Source: an uncultured Spartobacteria bacterium (GTDB lineage: Bacteria; Verrucomicrobiota; Verrucomicrobiia; Chthoniobacterales; Chthoniobacteraceae). From it: 64,000 bases of DNA. The DNA is taken from the NCBI GenBank assembly GCA_903882875.1, contig CAIRYQ010000042.1, forward strand, positions 62,001-126,000, given 5' to 3'. Every line of letters starts with the position of its first letter. Within the stretch, counting starts at the first letter, position 1. This document shows, in pieces, positions 33,092-42,632 of this stretch. The notes under the pieces are model-generated. The model had not been told where the DNA came from and searched no databases. It saw only the letters and a list, made by a program, of their open reading frames with translations. Made by a program: the position numbers and the translations under genes.

Positions 33092-35670
33092 TTGGCGGCG
33101 CGGGGTTTGGCCTGCTCGCCGGAAACGCGTTTCATCGCACAGGTCTTTGCAGCGTGGATGACGAGATCGGCGACGCGGCGTTTCAGTCGGAATCCGCGGA
33201 ATAGCAGGCCCGTCACGAATGCAGCGGAGAGGAGCCACAGCCAGCGATCCTGCGCGTGCGAAAAAATCTGCCGGTAGAGCAGCGTGCTCAGAAGGATCAC
33301 GCTCACGAGGAAAGTCGTCGGCACCATCATCAGGCCGAGGCGTGCGCGTGTGAGGCACTTCGGTCCGCCGTGATATTCGGTGACGGTTGCGACCTTCACG
33401 CTCCACCACACGTTGCCGTACACGAGAACGTCCCACGGTTTCCAGCCCGTGTCCGTCGAGTAGCGCCAGCCTTCGTCTTCGAGGAGTTTCACGGTCTCTG
33501 CGATCAGTGCTTCGCGGCCCTGGCCGGTCTCATTCCAAAAATCGAGCTGCCGCGTGCTGCCCGAATGCGCCTCACGGCCGATGCCCGGCTCGGGCTTCGA
33601 GATGACCGCCGCTGGCGTGCGCTTGAACTTGAGCCAGGTGAAGTAGCGCGCCCAGCCGCGGCCCAGCGGCTGCATGAACGCGAGGAACGCGACGAGCAGC
33701 CGCGCGGCGAGCGTGTCGTATTTCGGCTCGATGCGGATGTTCACCATCCAGCTCAACGCGACGCTGATCGTGCCGAGCAGCATGATCACCGGCACGACGC
33801 GCAGCCACTCGAGCGGGATGCCGAGCACGCCGATGAAAAGCGTGAGCGCGATCCATTCGATGCTGCTGAGATATGCCGCGATCTGCGACTGCTGCGCGGG
33901 GTAGAGCGACTGGAAAAGTCCCTGGCCAAAAACACCGTGGTAGATCAGCGGACGGCTGAACAGCAATGTGAGCCTCGGTGCGCCGTAGATCTGTCCCTTC
34001 CACTTCGCGGTGCCCGTCGGGCCGAAAAAGATGAGATGCTTGAACCGCAGCAGCGCCTCCGCCTCGCCGTAGCCTTCCTGCTGTTTGCGGAATGCCGTGA
34101 GGGTGAAACGCCGGTAGTGCCACACGATTGCGCTCGGCGAAAATGCGACCTCGCCGCCGCTCGTCTGCAGGCGCCAGCAGAAGTCCACGTCGTCGCCCGC
34201 CTTGCGATATTCCGTGTCGAATCCGCCCACGAGATCGAATGCCCAGCGCCAGAACGCCATGTTGCAGCCCGGCACATGCTCCGCAACGGTGTCCGTGAGC
34301 AGCACGTGGCTCGGCCCGCCGGGGCTTGCGGCGACCGCGGCCTGCACCCAGTTCACCGCGGGCGGCGAAATGTTCGGCCCGCCGACACCCGCGTAGTTGC
34401 CGCTCGTGAGCACGGCGATGAGGTAGTAGAGCCAGTCCGCGTCGGGCATGCAGTCGCTGTCCGTGTAAGCGATCACTTCGCCGGACGATGCGTATGCGCC
34501 AACATTGCGCGCATAGCTGAGGCCCATGTTTTTCTGCACGATGCTGACGAAGTGCGGGAGCTTCCGCTCGAACTGCGCGCGGTGTGCCTCCCACTGCTTC
34601 ACAATTTTCTGCGTGTCGTCCTTCGAGCCGTCGTCCACGAGCACGATTTCAAAATCGGGATAGCGCACCTCGTCGAGCGCACGCAGGCAGTCGCCGAGCG
34701 TCTTGCCGCCGTTGTAGCTGCACACGATCACGCTCACTTTCGGATAACGCGCGAGCGGCACGACCGTGGTGATCGGAGCACCGCCGCCGAGCTTTGCCTT
34801 CAGAGTGTGGAAAGCCTTCTTCGGTTTCCGATCCTCGGTGACGAGGCCGAATTTCCAGTCCGTCACCTCGTGCCCGCCCGTGAACCACTCGTCCGTCCAC
34901 GAGAAAAAAATGGTGCCCGCCGCGCCGCCTTTCACGACGACATCAAGATGCCAGTCGAGCACCTCGGCCTGCTTCTCCTCGCCGTTGCGCAGCGTGTCCA
35001 TGCCGAATTCCCCGAGGATCAGCGGCTTTTCCTCCGCGATATTTTGCAGCCGCGCGAGGTAGCGCTCGAAGTCCGCGCGCCGCTCAAGGTACACGTTCAG
35101 CGAGAGAAAATCCACGTTGGCGGGACGCAGATACTCGGTCGGCGGGAAGCTCGCGTAGCTGTAGAGCGGGCGCGGATCCGTCGCGCGCGCGACATCAATC
35201 AGCTTCTCCAAAAAACGTTGCACGCGATCCGCGCCGAGCCAGCGGATGATCGTCGTCGGCACCTCGTTGCCCACGAGGTATGCGAAGATCGCGGGATGCC
35301 CGACATTTCTCCCGACGATCTCGCGCACGACGCGGATGATCTGCTTCATCAGTGATCGCGAGTTCAGGAATTCGACGTGCTGCGTCCACGGAATGCTCAC
35401 CAGCACGCGCAAGCCGAGTTCCGCCGCGAGATCCAGCAGCCAGCGCGCGGGCACATGATACACGCGGATGAGGTTGATCCCCATCTCGCGCATCTGCGCA
35501 AAATCACGCCGCGCCTGTTCCGGCGTGCTCATGAAATCACCGTCCGCATTCAGCCGGAACGGCCCGTACGTCACGCCCCGCAGGAACCACTGCTGGTCGC
35601 CCTCAAAAAAAAACTTCGCGCGGACTTTGATCGGCGGGAGTTCGGCGGCGTGCTTGGTGGGTTCGGACAT
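33088..35670 (-). CDS. fusion of a retaining glycoside hydrolase-like domain and a GT2 glycosyltransferase
   Basis: 860 residues from ATG 35670. Residues about 15-300 form a TIM barrel of the GH2/GH5 type (FLRGVTYGPFRLNADGDF), with candidate acid/base Glu136 in LVGNEVPTT and candidate nucleophile Glu221 in LILGEFGMDT. Residues about 310-560 are a GT2 domain (VSVIVCSYNGGKTLGDCL, LVDDGSKDD, TDSDC near 403-407, HVPGCNMAFWR). The C-terminal 300 residues hold several membrane segments. A membrane-bound synthase with its own trimming or transglycosylating domain is the simplest reading. The product is unknown. Confidence 0.85.
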   Translation of the reverse strand: MSEPTKHAAELPPIKVRAKFFFEGDQQWFLRGVTYGPFRLNADGDFMSTPEQARRDFAQMREMGINLIRVYHVPARWLLDLAAELGLRVLVSIPWTQHVEFLNSRSLMKQIIRVVREIVGRNVGHPAIFAYLVGNEVPTTIIRWLGADRVQRFLEKLIDVARATDPRPLYSYASFPPTEYLRPANVDFLSLNVYLERRADFERYLARLQNIAEEKPLILGEFGMDTLRNGEEKQAEVLDWHLDVVVKGGAAGTIFFSWTDEWFTGGHEVTDWKFGLVTEDRKPKKAFHTLKAKLGGGAPITTVVPLARYPKVSVIVCSYNGGKTLGDCLRALDEVRYPDFEIVLVDDGSKDDTQKIVKQWEAHRAQFERKLPHFVSIVQKNMGLSYARNVGAYASSGEVIAYTDSDCMPDADWLYYLIAVLTSGNYAGVGGPNISPPAVNWVQAAVAASPGGPSHVLLTDTVAEHVPGCNMAFWRWAFDLVGGFDTEYRKAGDDVDFCWRLQTSGGEVAFSPSAIVWHYRRFTLTAFRKQQEGYGEAEALLRFKHLIFFGPTGTAKWKGQIYGAPRLTLLFSRPLIYHGVFGQGLFQSLYPAQQSQIAAYLSSIEWIALTLFIGVLGIPLEWLRVVPVIMLLGTISVALSWMVNIRIEPKYDTLAARLLVAFLAFMQPLGRGWARYFTWLKFKRTPAAVISKPEPGIGREAHSGSTRQLDFWNETGQGREALIAETVKLLEDEGWRYSTDTGWKPWDVLVYGNVWWSVKVATVTEYHGGPKCLTRARLGLMMVPTTFLVSVILLSTLLYRQIFSHAQDRWLWLLSAAFVTGLLFRGFRLKRRVADLVIHAAKTCAMKRVSGEQAKPRAAK

Positions 35671-35739
35671 GTGGGCGGGCCTTTTACGGACGCGGGCACT
35701 CCACCGCAAGCAGACGCGCTCCCGTTTTGCAGATGCCCC

Positions 35740-36999
35740 TCACACCTTCACCCGTTCGATCCGCGCGCCGAGGGCGTTGAGCTTCTCGTCTATGGACTCG
35801 TAACCGCGGTCAATGTGATAGACGCGGTTCACTTCGGTAACGCCGTCGGCCTGGAGACCGGCGAGGACGAGCGCGGCGCTCGCGCGGAGATCGCTCGCCA
35901 TCACGGGCGCGCCGCTGAGCTTTTTTACGCCCTTGATGATCGCCGTGTGGCCGTCGAGCGAGATGTCCGCGCCCATGCGCTTCAGCTCGCTGACGTGCAT
36001 GTATCGCTGCGGAAAAATCGTCTCGCTGATCACGCTGATACCGATCGTGCGGCAGAGCAGCGCGCACATCTGCGCCTGCATGTCGGTCGGGAAACCGGGA
36101 TAGGGCTCGGTGGTGAGGCGCAGCGGCTTCGGGTTGCCGTTGCCGCGCACGGTGACGGAACTCGCGGCGGTCTCGACCTCGTAGCCGCTCTCGCGGACAT
36201 GGGTGATGACGCTCGCGAGGTGCTCCGGCTTCACGCGCTGCAATTTCACCTCGGTGCCCATCATCGCGCCGGCGACGAGATATGTGCCGGCCTCGATGCG
36301 GTCGGGGATCACGCTGTGCTCCGCGCCGTGCAACTCCTTCACGCCCTCAATGGTGATGCGCCGCGTGCCTGCACCCTCGATTTTCGCGCCCATCTTGTTC
36401 AGAAAATTCGCGAGGTCCACGACCTCGGGCTCGGCGGCTGCGCCCTCGATCACGGTCACGCCTTTTGCGAGCGTGGCGGCCATCATCACATTGTCCGTAC
36501 CGAGCACGGTCGGGCCGTTTTTTCCGCGGAGATTCATCTCCGAGCCGCGCAGCGTGCGGGCGGAAAGTTTCACATTGCCGTGCTCGATCACGCTCGTCGC
36601 GCCGAGCGCCTCGAAGCCGCGGATGTGGAGATCGATCGGACGATCGCCGATGACACAGCCGCCGGGAAGCGAGACGATTGCCTTCTTTTTCCGCCCGAGC
36701 AGCGGCCCGAGGACGCAAACGGACGCGCGCATTTTTCGCACGATGTCGTAGGGTGCCTCGGATTTAATTTTCACGGCCTCGACTCGCACGGTGCCGCTCG
36801 CGCGCTCGACACTCGCGCCGAGGTGCGAGAGGATTTGCAGCATGAAATGAATGTCCGAGAGATCGGGCACGTTTGAAATCACGCACGGCTCCTTCGTGAG
36901 CAGCGTGGCGGCGAGGATGGGCAGCGCGCTGTTTTTGCTGCCGGAGATGCGGACGTTGCCGCTGAGCTTGTGGCCGCCGTGAACGAGAATCTTATCCAT
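35740..36999 (-). CDS. murA: UDP-N-acetylglucosamine 1-carboxyvinyltransferase MurA
   Basis: 419 residues, the normal length. MurA adds enolpyruvate to UDP-GlcNAc, the first committed step of peptidoglycan synthesis. The start MDKILVHGGHKLSGNVRISGSKN and the catalytic Cys115 in SLPGGCVIGDRP are typical; the Cys makes it fosfomycin-sensitive in principle. RASVCVLGPLLGR and EPYPGFPTDMQAQMCALL are also family signatures. It is the last gene of the reverse-strand operon and overlaps prmC by eight bases. Confidence 0.95.
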   Translation of the reverse strand: MDKILVHGGHKLSGNVRISGSKNSALPILAATLLTKEPCVISNVPDLSDIHFMLQILSHLGASVERASGTVRVEAVKIKSEAPYDIVRKMRASVCVLGPLLGRKKKAIVSLPGGCVIGDRPIDLHIRGFEALGATSVIEHGNVKLSARTLRGSEMNLRGKNGPTVLGTDNVMMAATLAKGVTVIEGAAAEPEVVDLANFLNKMGAKIEGAGTRRITIEGVKELHGAEHSVIPDRIEAGTYLVAGAMMGTEVKLQRVKPEHLASVITHVRESGYEVETAASSVTVRGNGNPKPLRLTTEPYPGFPTDMQAQMCALLCRTIGISVISETIFPQRYMHVSELKRMGADISLDGHTAIIKGVKKLSGAPVMASDLRASAALVLAGLQADGVTEVNRVYHIDRGYESIDEKLNALGARIERVKV

Positions 37000-37864
37000 G
37001 AGTGGTGATGAGGTAACGGTCGCGCCCCTGCAAATCTTTCAGGATTTTCGCATCGCGAAATCCGTGTGCCGGGAGTTCCGCTGCGAGAATTGCGGGCTGA
37101 TCGAGGCCAAGTTCGAGTGCAAGCGTGCCGCCGTTGCGCAGTTTTTCCGCGGCCTGCGGGAGCAGTCGGCGGATGAGATCGAGGCCGTCCGCACCGCCGT
37201 CGAGTGCTGCGCGCGGGTCGCGCTGCACCTCGGGTTGGAGCGATGCAAGCTCCCCCGTGGGAATATAGGGCAGGTTCGCGACGATGAGATCGAACGGGCC
37301 TTCCGCGGCGGAGAGCAGGTCGCTTTTTGAAAAAATCACGCGTTCGGCGAGGCCGGTGCGCGTGGCGTTTTCGTTTGCGAGCGCGAGTGCGTCGTCGGAG
37401 GCGTCGAGTCCGGTCACTTTTGCGCCGGGCAATGCGAGCGTGAGCGCGAGTGCGATGCAGCCGCTGCCTGTGCCGACATCGGCGATGCGTCCGTTTCTCC
37501 ACGGGCATGCGTCCTCCTTCGACTGCGCGGCGAGCAATTCGCAAAGCTGCTCCGTCTCGGGCCGCGGAATGAGCGCGCGCGCGTCGGACTTCAGCGTGAG
37601 GCCGAGGAATTCCACGGTGCCGAGGAGGTGTTGCAGCGGCTCGCGCTGCGCACGGCGGCGGACGAGTTCGCGAAGAGGCGCGAGTTCGCCTTCGGTGAGC
37701 GGGCGTTCAAACTCGATGTAGAGATCCATGCGCTTTTTTTTGAGCACATGCGCGAGCAGGTGCTCGATGTTGAGCCGCGGACTTTCGACGCCGCTCTTTT
37801 GAAAAAACGCCGTCGTCGCGGTGATGACTTCGAGCACGGTCTTTATGGGCGCGGCCTGGGTCAC
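36992..37864 (-). CDS. prmC: peptide chain release factor N5-glutamine methyltransferase PrmC
   Basis: 290 residues. PrmC methylates the GGQ glutamine of RF1 and RF2. A helical N-terminal domain is followed by PRPETEQL, the SAM-binding IADVGTGSGCIALAL and the motif VANLPYIP. The catalytic motif reads NLPY where most PrmC proteins have NPPY. prfA, often adjacent, is not present. The gene overlaps rsmE upstream by four bases and murA downstream by eight. Confidence 0.92.
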   Translation of the reverse strand: MTQAAPIKTVLEVITATTAFFQKSGVESPRLNIEHLLAHVLKKKRMDLYIEFERPLTEGELAPLRELVRRRAQREPLQHLLGTVEFLGLTLKSDARALIPRPETEQLCELLAAQSKEDACPWRNGRIADVGTGSGCIALALTLALPGAKVTGLDASDDALALANENATRTGLAERVIFSKSDLLSAAEGPFDLIVANLPYIPTGELASLQPEVQRDPRAALDGGADGLDLIRRLLPQAAEKLRNGGTLALELGLDQPAILAAELPAHGFRDAKILKDLQGRDRYLITTHG

Positions 37865-38604
37865 TGCGCGGATTGCAGCTCGTGGTTCAGCACGCTCACG
37901 CAGTAGATCGCGGCGGTCTCCGTGCGCAGAATGATCGGGCCGAGCGTGACGGGCCGACAGCCGTGGCTCTTCGCCAGCGCAACTTCCGCAGGGGTGAAAT
38001 CGCCCTCGGGGCCGATGAGGATCAGCACGCTGCGCGGACGCTTTGCGCCGGTCTCCGCGAGCACCTGCTTGAGCGGACGCGCGTCGCCTTGCAGCGAGCC
38101 GATGAGCATCAGATCAAATTTCTCATTGCGTTCAAAAAGTTCGCGCGGCGTGCAGGGCTTGGCGACGTGCGGGAGGAAATTCTGCCCGCACTGTTTGCAT
38201 GCCTCGATCGCGGTGCGCTGCCACTTTGCCTGCTTGCGGATGTGATCCTCCTCCGCGCCGCGCACGACGGTGCGCTCGCTCATGAGCGGTGCGATTGCGC
38301 CGACGCCGAGTTCCGTCGCCTTCTCGATGATCAGCTCCATGTTTTTCCCCTTCGGCACCGCCTGTGCGAGCGTGATGCGGCAGGGCAGGGGAATTGTTTT
38401 TGTGAGCGAAATTTTCCGCAGTTCCGTCCCGGACTTGCCGTGATTTCCCAGCTCGACCTCCGCCTCGTGTCCCTCGCCGTCGAACACCGTCGCACGCTCG
38501 CCGGGCTTCATCCGCAGCACGTCGAAGGCGTGGTGCGACTCGGACGCATCGAGCGCGAGACGCCCGGGGTTCCAGGCGATGCTGGGAATGTGAAAGCGCG
38601 GCAT
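37861..38604 (-). CDS. rsmE: 16S rRNA m3U1498 methyltransferase RsmE
   Basis: 247 residues. A PUA-like N-terminal domain (ESHHAFDVLRMKPGERATVFDG) precedes the SPOUT domain with KGKNMELIIEKATELGVGAI, ERTVVR, KWQRTAIEACKQCGQNFLP, LIGPEGDFTPAEV and LRTETAAI, the knot signatures of RsmE. It lies two bases after dnaJ and overlaps prmC by four (ATGA). Confidence 0.93.
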   Translation of the reverse strand: MPRFHIPSIAWNPGRLALDASESHHAFDVLRMKPGERATVFDGEGHEAEVELGNHGKSGTELRKISLTKTIPLPCRITLAQAVPKGKNMELIIEKATELGVGAIAPLMSERTVVRGAEEDHIRKQAKWQRTAIEACKQCGQNFLPHVAKPCTPRELFERNEKFDLMLIGSLQGDARPLKQVLAETGAKRPRSVLILIGPEGDFTPAEVALAKSHGCRPVTLGPIILRTETAAIYCVSVLNHELQSAQ

Positions 38605-38606
38605 CG

Positions 38607-39764
38607 CTATTGGAAAAACTCGCGTGCGCGCTCGAAGAAGCTCTTGTGTGCTGGCGGCACCTCGTCGCCGAGCAGCTCGGCGAATTCCTGAAGCTTGTGC
38701 TTCTGCTCGGCGGTCAGCTTTTTTGGCACGGCGATGACGGTGCGCACGTGCAGGTCGCCCATGTCGCCGCTGCCGAGTTCGGGCATCCCTTTTCCGCGCA
38801 GCTTGAAGGTCGTGCCGCTCTGCGTGCCGGCTGGAATTTTCAATGTCGCGTCGCCGTGCAGAGTGTTGACCTTGATCTCGCCGCCGAGCGCCGCCATCGC
38901 GAAGCTGATCGGCAGATCGCAGTAGAGATTCGAGTCCTCGCGCTCGAAAATCTCGTGCTCCTTCACATGGATCACGACGTAGAGGTCGCCCGCCTGACCG
39001 CCGCGGACGCCGGCCTCGCCGTTGCCCGTGCTGCGCAGGCGCGAGCCGTCCTCGATGCCCGGCGGGATTTTCAATTTGATGCGCGTGCTCTGTTCCGAGC
39101 GGCCTTCGCCGCGGCATTCGCCGCAAGGCTTCTCGACGGTCTGCCCGGTGCCTCGGCAGCGGGGGCACGTCTGCGCGACCTGAAAAAATCCGCGTGATGT
39201 CACGACCTGGCCGCGGCCTCCACAGGTGCTGCACGTCACCACGCGCGAGCCCTTTTCCGCGCCGGTGCCGTGGCACGCGGTGCAGGCGCTTGGCTTGGAG
39301 ACTTCGATTTCCTTTTCCGCGCCGAATGCCGCTTCCTCGAGCGTGATCTGCATGTCGTAGCGCAGGTCGCTTCCGCGCTGCCGGCTCTCTCGCTCGTTTT
39401 TGCCGCCTCCACCGCCGCCGAAGAACTGCTCGAAGATATTCCCGACTCCGCCACCACCGCCACCGAACACATCGCGGAAGATGTCCATCGGATCGTGGAA
39501 TCCTGCGCCGCCACCACGGGCACCGCCGCCCTGCGCGAACGCTGCGTGGCCGTAGCGGTCGTAGGCCGCGCGCTTGTCGGGATCGGAGAGCGCCTCGTAC
39601 GCCTCGCCGAGTTCCTTGAAGTTGTCCTCGGCCGTCTTGTCGCCCGGATTTTTGTCCGGGTGCAGCTTCACCGCGAGCTTGCGGTAGGCCTTCTTGATTT
39701 CATCCGCCGCCGCGCCTTTGGCAACGCCGAGAATTTCGTAGTAGTCGCGTTTGTGTTTGGACAT
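38607..39764 (-). CDS. dnaJ: molecular chaperone DnaJ
   Basis: 385 residues, type I DnaJ. The J domain (1-70) holds HPD in LHPDKNPGD; a Gly/Phe-rich segment follows ([13 protein letters not shown]); four zinc-binding CxxCxGxG motifs ([32 protein letters not shown]) and the C-terminal substrate domain complete it. It works with DnaK and GrpE. grpE is 13 bases upstream; dnaK is not in the window. Confidence 0.96.
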   Translation of the reverse strand: MSKHKRDYYEILGVAKGAAADEIKKAYRKLAVKLHPDKNPGDKTAEDNFKELGEAYEALSDPDKRAAYDRYGHAAFAQGGGARGGGAGFHDPMDIFRDVFGGGGGGVGNIFEQFFGGGGGGKNERESRQRGSDLRYDMQITLEEAAFGAEKEIEVSKPSACTACHGTGAEKGSRVVTCSTCGGRGQVVTSRGFFQVAQTCPRCRGTGQTVEKPCGECRGEGRSEQSTRIKLKIPPGIEDGSRLRSTGNGEAGVRGGQAGDLYVVIHVKEHEIFEREDSNLYCDLPISFAMAALGGEIKVNTLHGDATLKIPAGTQSGTTFKLRGKGMPELGSGDMGDLHVRTVIAVPKKLTAEQKHKLQEFAELLGDEVPPAHKSFFERAREFFQ

Positions 39765-39777
39765 TCGAGTTTGGGCG

Positions 39778-40320
39778 CTAGGCTGCGGGTGCGCCCTTGC
39801 TCACGACCACCATCGCCGCGCGAAGCAGACGGTCGCGCAGGCGGAAGCCGCGGCGGAGCTGCCGGATGATTTGTCCCTCGGGTGCCTTTGCGTCCTCCTC
39901 CTGGCTCACGGCTTCGTGAAGGTTCGGATCGAATTTCGTGCCGACGGTCTCGATCACTTCGACGCCGCTGCTGCTCATGAATTCCTTGAGCTGCCGCTCG
40001 ATCATTTCCATTCCCACGACGATCGGCGATTTCGGATCGCCCTTGCGCACCTCCATCATGCCGAGGTCGAAATTATCCAGCACCGGCAGCAGCCGCTCGA
40101 GCAGCACGGCCTGCGCGCGCTTGAAATCCTCGTCGCGTTCGCGGGCGACGCGCTTGCGGTAGTTGTCGAGATCGGCGGTCGCGCGCATCGCGGCGTCTTT
40201 CCACTTTGCGGCCTCGGCCTCCGCGGCGTCGAACGGATCGAGCGCCTCGGTCTCCGCATTGGCGGCGTTGGGTTCGGCTGTTTCGGGTTTTCCCGTAGTG
40301 TCCACGTTTGGTGTGCTCAT
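39778..40320 (-). CDS. grpE: nucleotide exchange factor GrpE
   Basis: 180 residues. A disordered acidic N-terminus leads to the dimerising helix ([23 protein letters not shown]) and the beta domain with [15 protein letters not shown] and a basic end. GrpE releases ADP from DnaK. ATG 40320 overlaps the stop of the SpoIIE phosphatase gene (ATGA), so chaperone expression is translationally tied to a signalling protein. No HrcA/CIRCE site is visible. Confidence 0.93.
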   Translation of the reverse strand: MSTPNVDTTGKPETAEPNAANAETEALDPFDAAEAEAAKWKDAAMRATADLDNYRKRVARERDEDFKRAQAVLLERLLPVLDNFDLGMMEVRKGDPKSPIVVGMEMIERQLKEFMSSSGVEVIETVGTKFDPNLHEAVSQEEDAKAPEGQIIRQLRRGFRLRDRLLRAAMVVVSKGAPAA

Positions 40321-41732
40321 TTTTTCAAGATGGTGATCAGTGTGATGTCGTCGTGCGGCGGCTGGTCGCCGATGAAGGCTTTCACGTCACTGGTGACGCG
40401 CTGCACAATGCCGGCTGCGCCTTCGGATGCGCTCGCCTGGACAGAGCGAATCATCGCTTCCAACCCGAACTCGTCCCCGTTCCGGTCTTGCGCCTCGGTG
40501 ACGCCGTCGGTGTAGAGGATCAGACAGTCACCGGGTTCGAGGAACAGGGAAAATTCGTTTGTGACCCTATTGAACGCGCCACCGCTGTCAATGCCCACAG
40601 CCATGCCCGGCGGGTTCACCTTTGTGACGCTCTTGTCCGCGGCGCGGTACACGAGTGGCGCGTCGTGGCCCGCACGCACGAGGCGGATTTCATTGCCACG
40701 CCGATCCATCACGACGTATGCGAGCGAGATGAACATGTCCTCGCGGATGTCCGGGTAAAGCTGCGCGTTCAGCTTGCGGATCACCTCCGCCGCGGTGCCT
40801 TCGCCGCGCGCGAGAAGGCGCAGGGCGGTGCGGGTCATCGCCATCAGCAGCGCCGCGGGGATGCCCTTGCCCGACACGTCCGCGACCACCACGCCGGTGC
40901 GATCTTCATCGAGCGGGATGTAGTCGAAATAATCGCCGCTCAGGTAGCGCGCCGGCATGTTCGTGCCCGCCACATTGAAGCCCTCGATCACGGGCGGCTC
41001 GCTCGGCAGCAGGATGCGCTGCACCTCGTTGGCGATGTTCAGATCCTTTTCGATCTGCTGTTTCTCGGCGGCCTCGTGGTGGAGAAATGCGTCGAACAGC
41101 GAAAACGCCGTCTGCTCCGCGAGCGCCTTGAACGTGTTGAAATGCTCCGGCCCGAACGGCTGGCTCTTGCCCGAGCGCGCGAGCGCGAGCACGCCGAGAT
41201 TCTGCCCCGCGTACACGAGCGGTGCGATGAATGCCGAATTCACCCCGTAGGCGAGCAGTCGCTCCAGCCGTGCGTCCGTGGGCAGCAGCGAGATCACATT
41301 TTTTTCCGCGAGCGCGAGGCCGATGAGGCCCTCGCCGACTTTCACCGCCTGGAGCCGGATTTGCGCGTGGACGGAAGTCATCGCGGAGCCGACGATTTTC
41401 GGCAGCTCGACAAAGGGCGGCGATCCTTTCGAGACGTATGTCGGCTGCAGCACGGTGCCCTTCACGTTCGTGAGGTAGAGCGTGCCGCCGTCCGCCTCGA
41501 GGATTCGCAGCGCACCCTCGACGATGCGCCCGTCGAGATCGCCCGCGTGCGAATCGTCCTTCAGCGCCTCGCCGATCGCGTGGAGGAAATCGAACACACG
41601 CCTTTCCTCCGTCTGGATCTTCACCTTCTCGCGCATCAGCTCCGTGACTTGCCGCCGGTGAAGCCGCCCGGCCTTGATGCTCCACCCGACTGTTGCGACG
41701 AGCGCGGTGGAGAGGATGAATTCGGCCAGCAT
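40317..41732 (-). CDS. membrane-anchored GAF and SpoIIE-type PP2C phosphatase
   Basis: 471 residues from ATG 41732. One N-terminal membrane helix (FILSTALVATVGW) precedes a coiled linker, a GAF domain (about 55-205; ILEADGGTLYLTN, GLIGLALAEKN) and a PP2C/SpoIIE phosphatase (about 235-470) with GDYFDYIPLDEDRTGVVVADVSGKG, RAGHDAPLVY and LYTDGVTEAQD, which supply metal-binding Asp residues. These enzymes usually dephosphorylate anti-sigma-factor antagonists. No such partner is adjacent. It heads the operon with grpE, dnaJ, rsmE, prmC and murA. Confidence 0.9.
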   Translation of the reverse strand: MLAEFILSTALVATVGWSIKAGRLHRRQVTELMREKVKIQTEERRVFDFLHAIGEALKDDSHAGDLDGRIVEGALRILEADGGTLYLTNVKGTVLQPTYVSKGSPPFVELPKIVGSAMTSVHAQIRLQAVKVGEGLIGLALAEKNVISLLPTDARLERLLAYGVNSAFIAPLVYAGQNLGVLALARSGKSQPFGPEHFNTFKALAEQTAFSLFDAFLHHEAAEKQQIEKDLNIANEVQRILLPSEPPVIEGFNVAGTNMPARYLSGDYFDYIPLDEDRTGVVVADVSGKGIPAALLMAMTRTALRLLARGEGTAAEVIRKLNAQLYPDIREDMFISLAYVVMDRRGNEIRLVRAGHDAPLVYRAADKSVTKVNPPGMAVGIDSGGAFNRVTNEFSLFLEPGDCLILYTDGVTEAQDRNGDEFGLEAMIRSVQASASEGAAGIVQRVTSDVKAFIGDQPPHDDITLITILKK

Positions 41733-41923
41733 AGGATTTTGCGGGCGGTGAAAATGAGTCCGCCCATGCCCCGGCTGCAAGCATTGGATTTCATTCGCGC
41801 GTCTTGAAGGGCCGAAGACGTGCGTGGCGCGTCAACGCCGATCGCCGCGATTTCCGGCACGCGAACAGGCGCGCGTGGCCAAAGCTCTTGACGCTCCCGC
41901 GACTGTGGCGACGATGCGCGGAC

Positions 41924-42622
41924 ATGCGATTTCAGACATTTTATGAAGGGCGGCACTTTCTCCTGCCCGCGCTCGTGGTGACAATTTTCGGCGCCTGGCT
42001 CTCGGCGGACTGGCTCGGCTGGCTGTGGGTCACGGTTCCCGCGGCGCTCGTGTTTGTGTTCTGCGCGAATTTTTTCCGCGACCCGGATCGTGCCGTGCCG
42101 GGCGGCACAGACATCGTTGTTGCCGCAGCGGATGGGGTCGTGGACGCGATCGAAGTCGTCGAGGAAAAGGAAGTGCTCGGGCGCCCGTGCAGGCGCGTGA
42201 GCATTTTTCTGAATGTCTTCGACGTGCATGTGAACCGCGCGCCCATCGCCGGACGCATCATCTACACGCAACACCATCCCGGCACGTATCTCGATGCGCG
42301 CGATCCGTACTGCCACCAGAAAAACGAGGCGCTCACATGGGCCTTTGCCGGCGAGCGCTCGACGCTCGTGGTGCGGCAGATCACCGGCGCGATCGCGCGG
42401 CGCATCGTGCCGTGGAGCAAGCTCGGTGCGACCGTCGAGAAGGGGCACCGCTTCGGCATGATCCGCTTCGGCTCGCGGACGGACATTTTCTTTCCGCTCG
42501 ACGCCGAGATCCTCGTGAAGATCGGCGACCGCGTGGAGGGTTGTTCGAGCATCATCGCGCGCCTCGCCGCGCCGGATCCGTGCTACGTTGCGAATGCGGG
42601 GATGCCCGCGATTTTGATCTAA
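41924..42622 (+). CDS. psd: phosphatidylserine decarboxylase proenzyme
   Basis: 232 residues, the short Psd form. Two membrane segments at 13-26 and 31-48 are followed by NFFRDPDR, FLNVFDVHVNRAPIAG and IRFGSRTDIFFP. The Gly-Ser of the last motif is the self-cleavage site that generates the pyruvoyl group. The enzyme makes phosphatidylethanolamine. The start ATG 41924 has no Shine-Dalgarno. pssA follows after 10 bases, giving a complete phosphatidylserine-to-PE pathway. Confidence 0.93.
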   Translation: MRFQTFYEGRHFLLPALVVTIFGAWLSADWLGWLWVTVPAALVFVFCANFFRDPDRAVPGGTDIVVAAADGVVDAIEVVEEKEVLGRPCRRVSIFLNVFDVHVNRAPIAGRIIYTQHHPGTYLDARDPYCHQKNEALTWAFAGERSTLVVRQITGAIARRIVPWSKLGATVEKGHRFGMIRFGSRTDIFFPLDAEILVKIGDRVEGCSSIIARLAAPDPCYVANAGMPAILI

Positions 42623-42632
42623 CGCCCCCGCA

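Noticed and set aside
33256-35355. A 699-codon forward frame
   Set aside because: It is antisense to the GH-GT fusion, which has clear motifs; the forward translation is Arg/His-rich with no domain.
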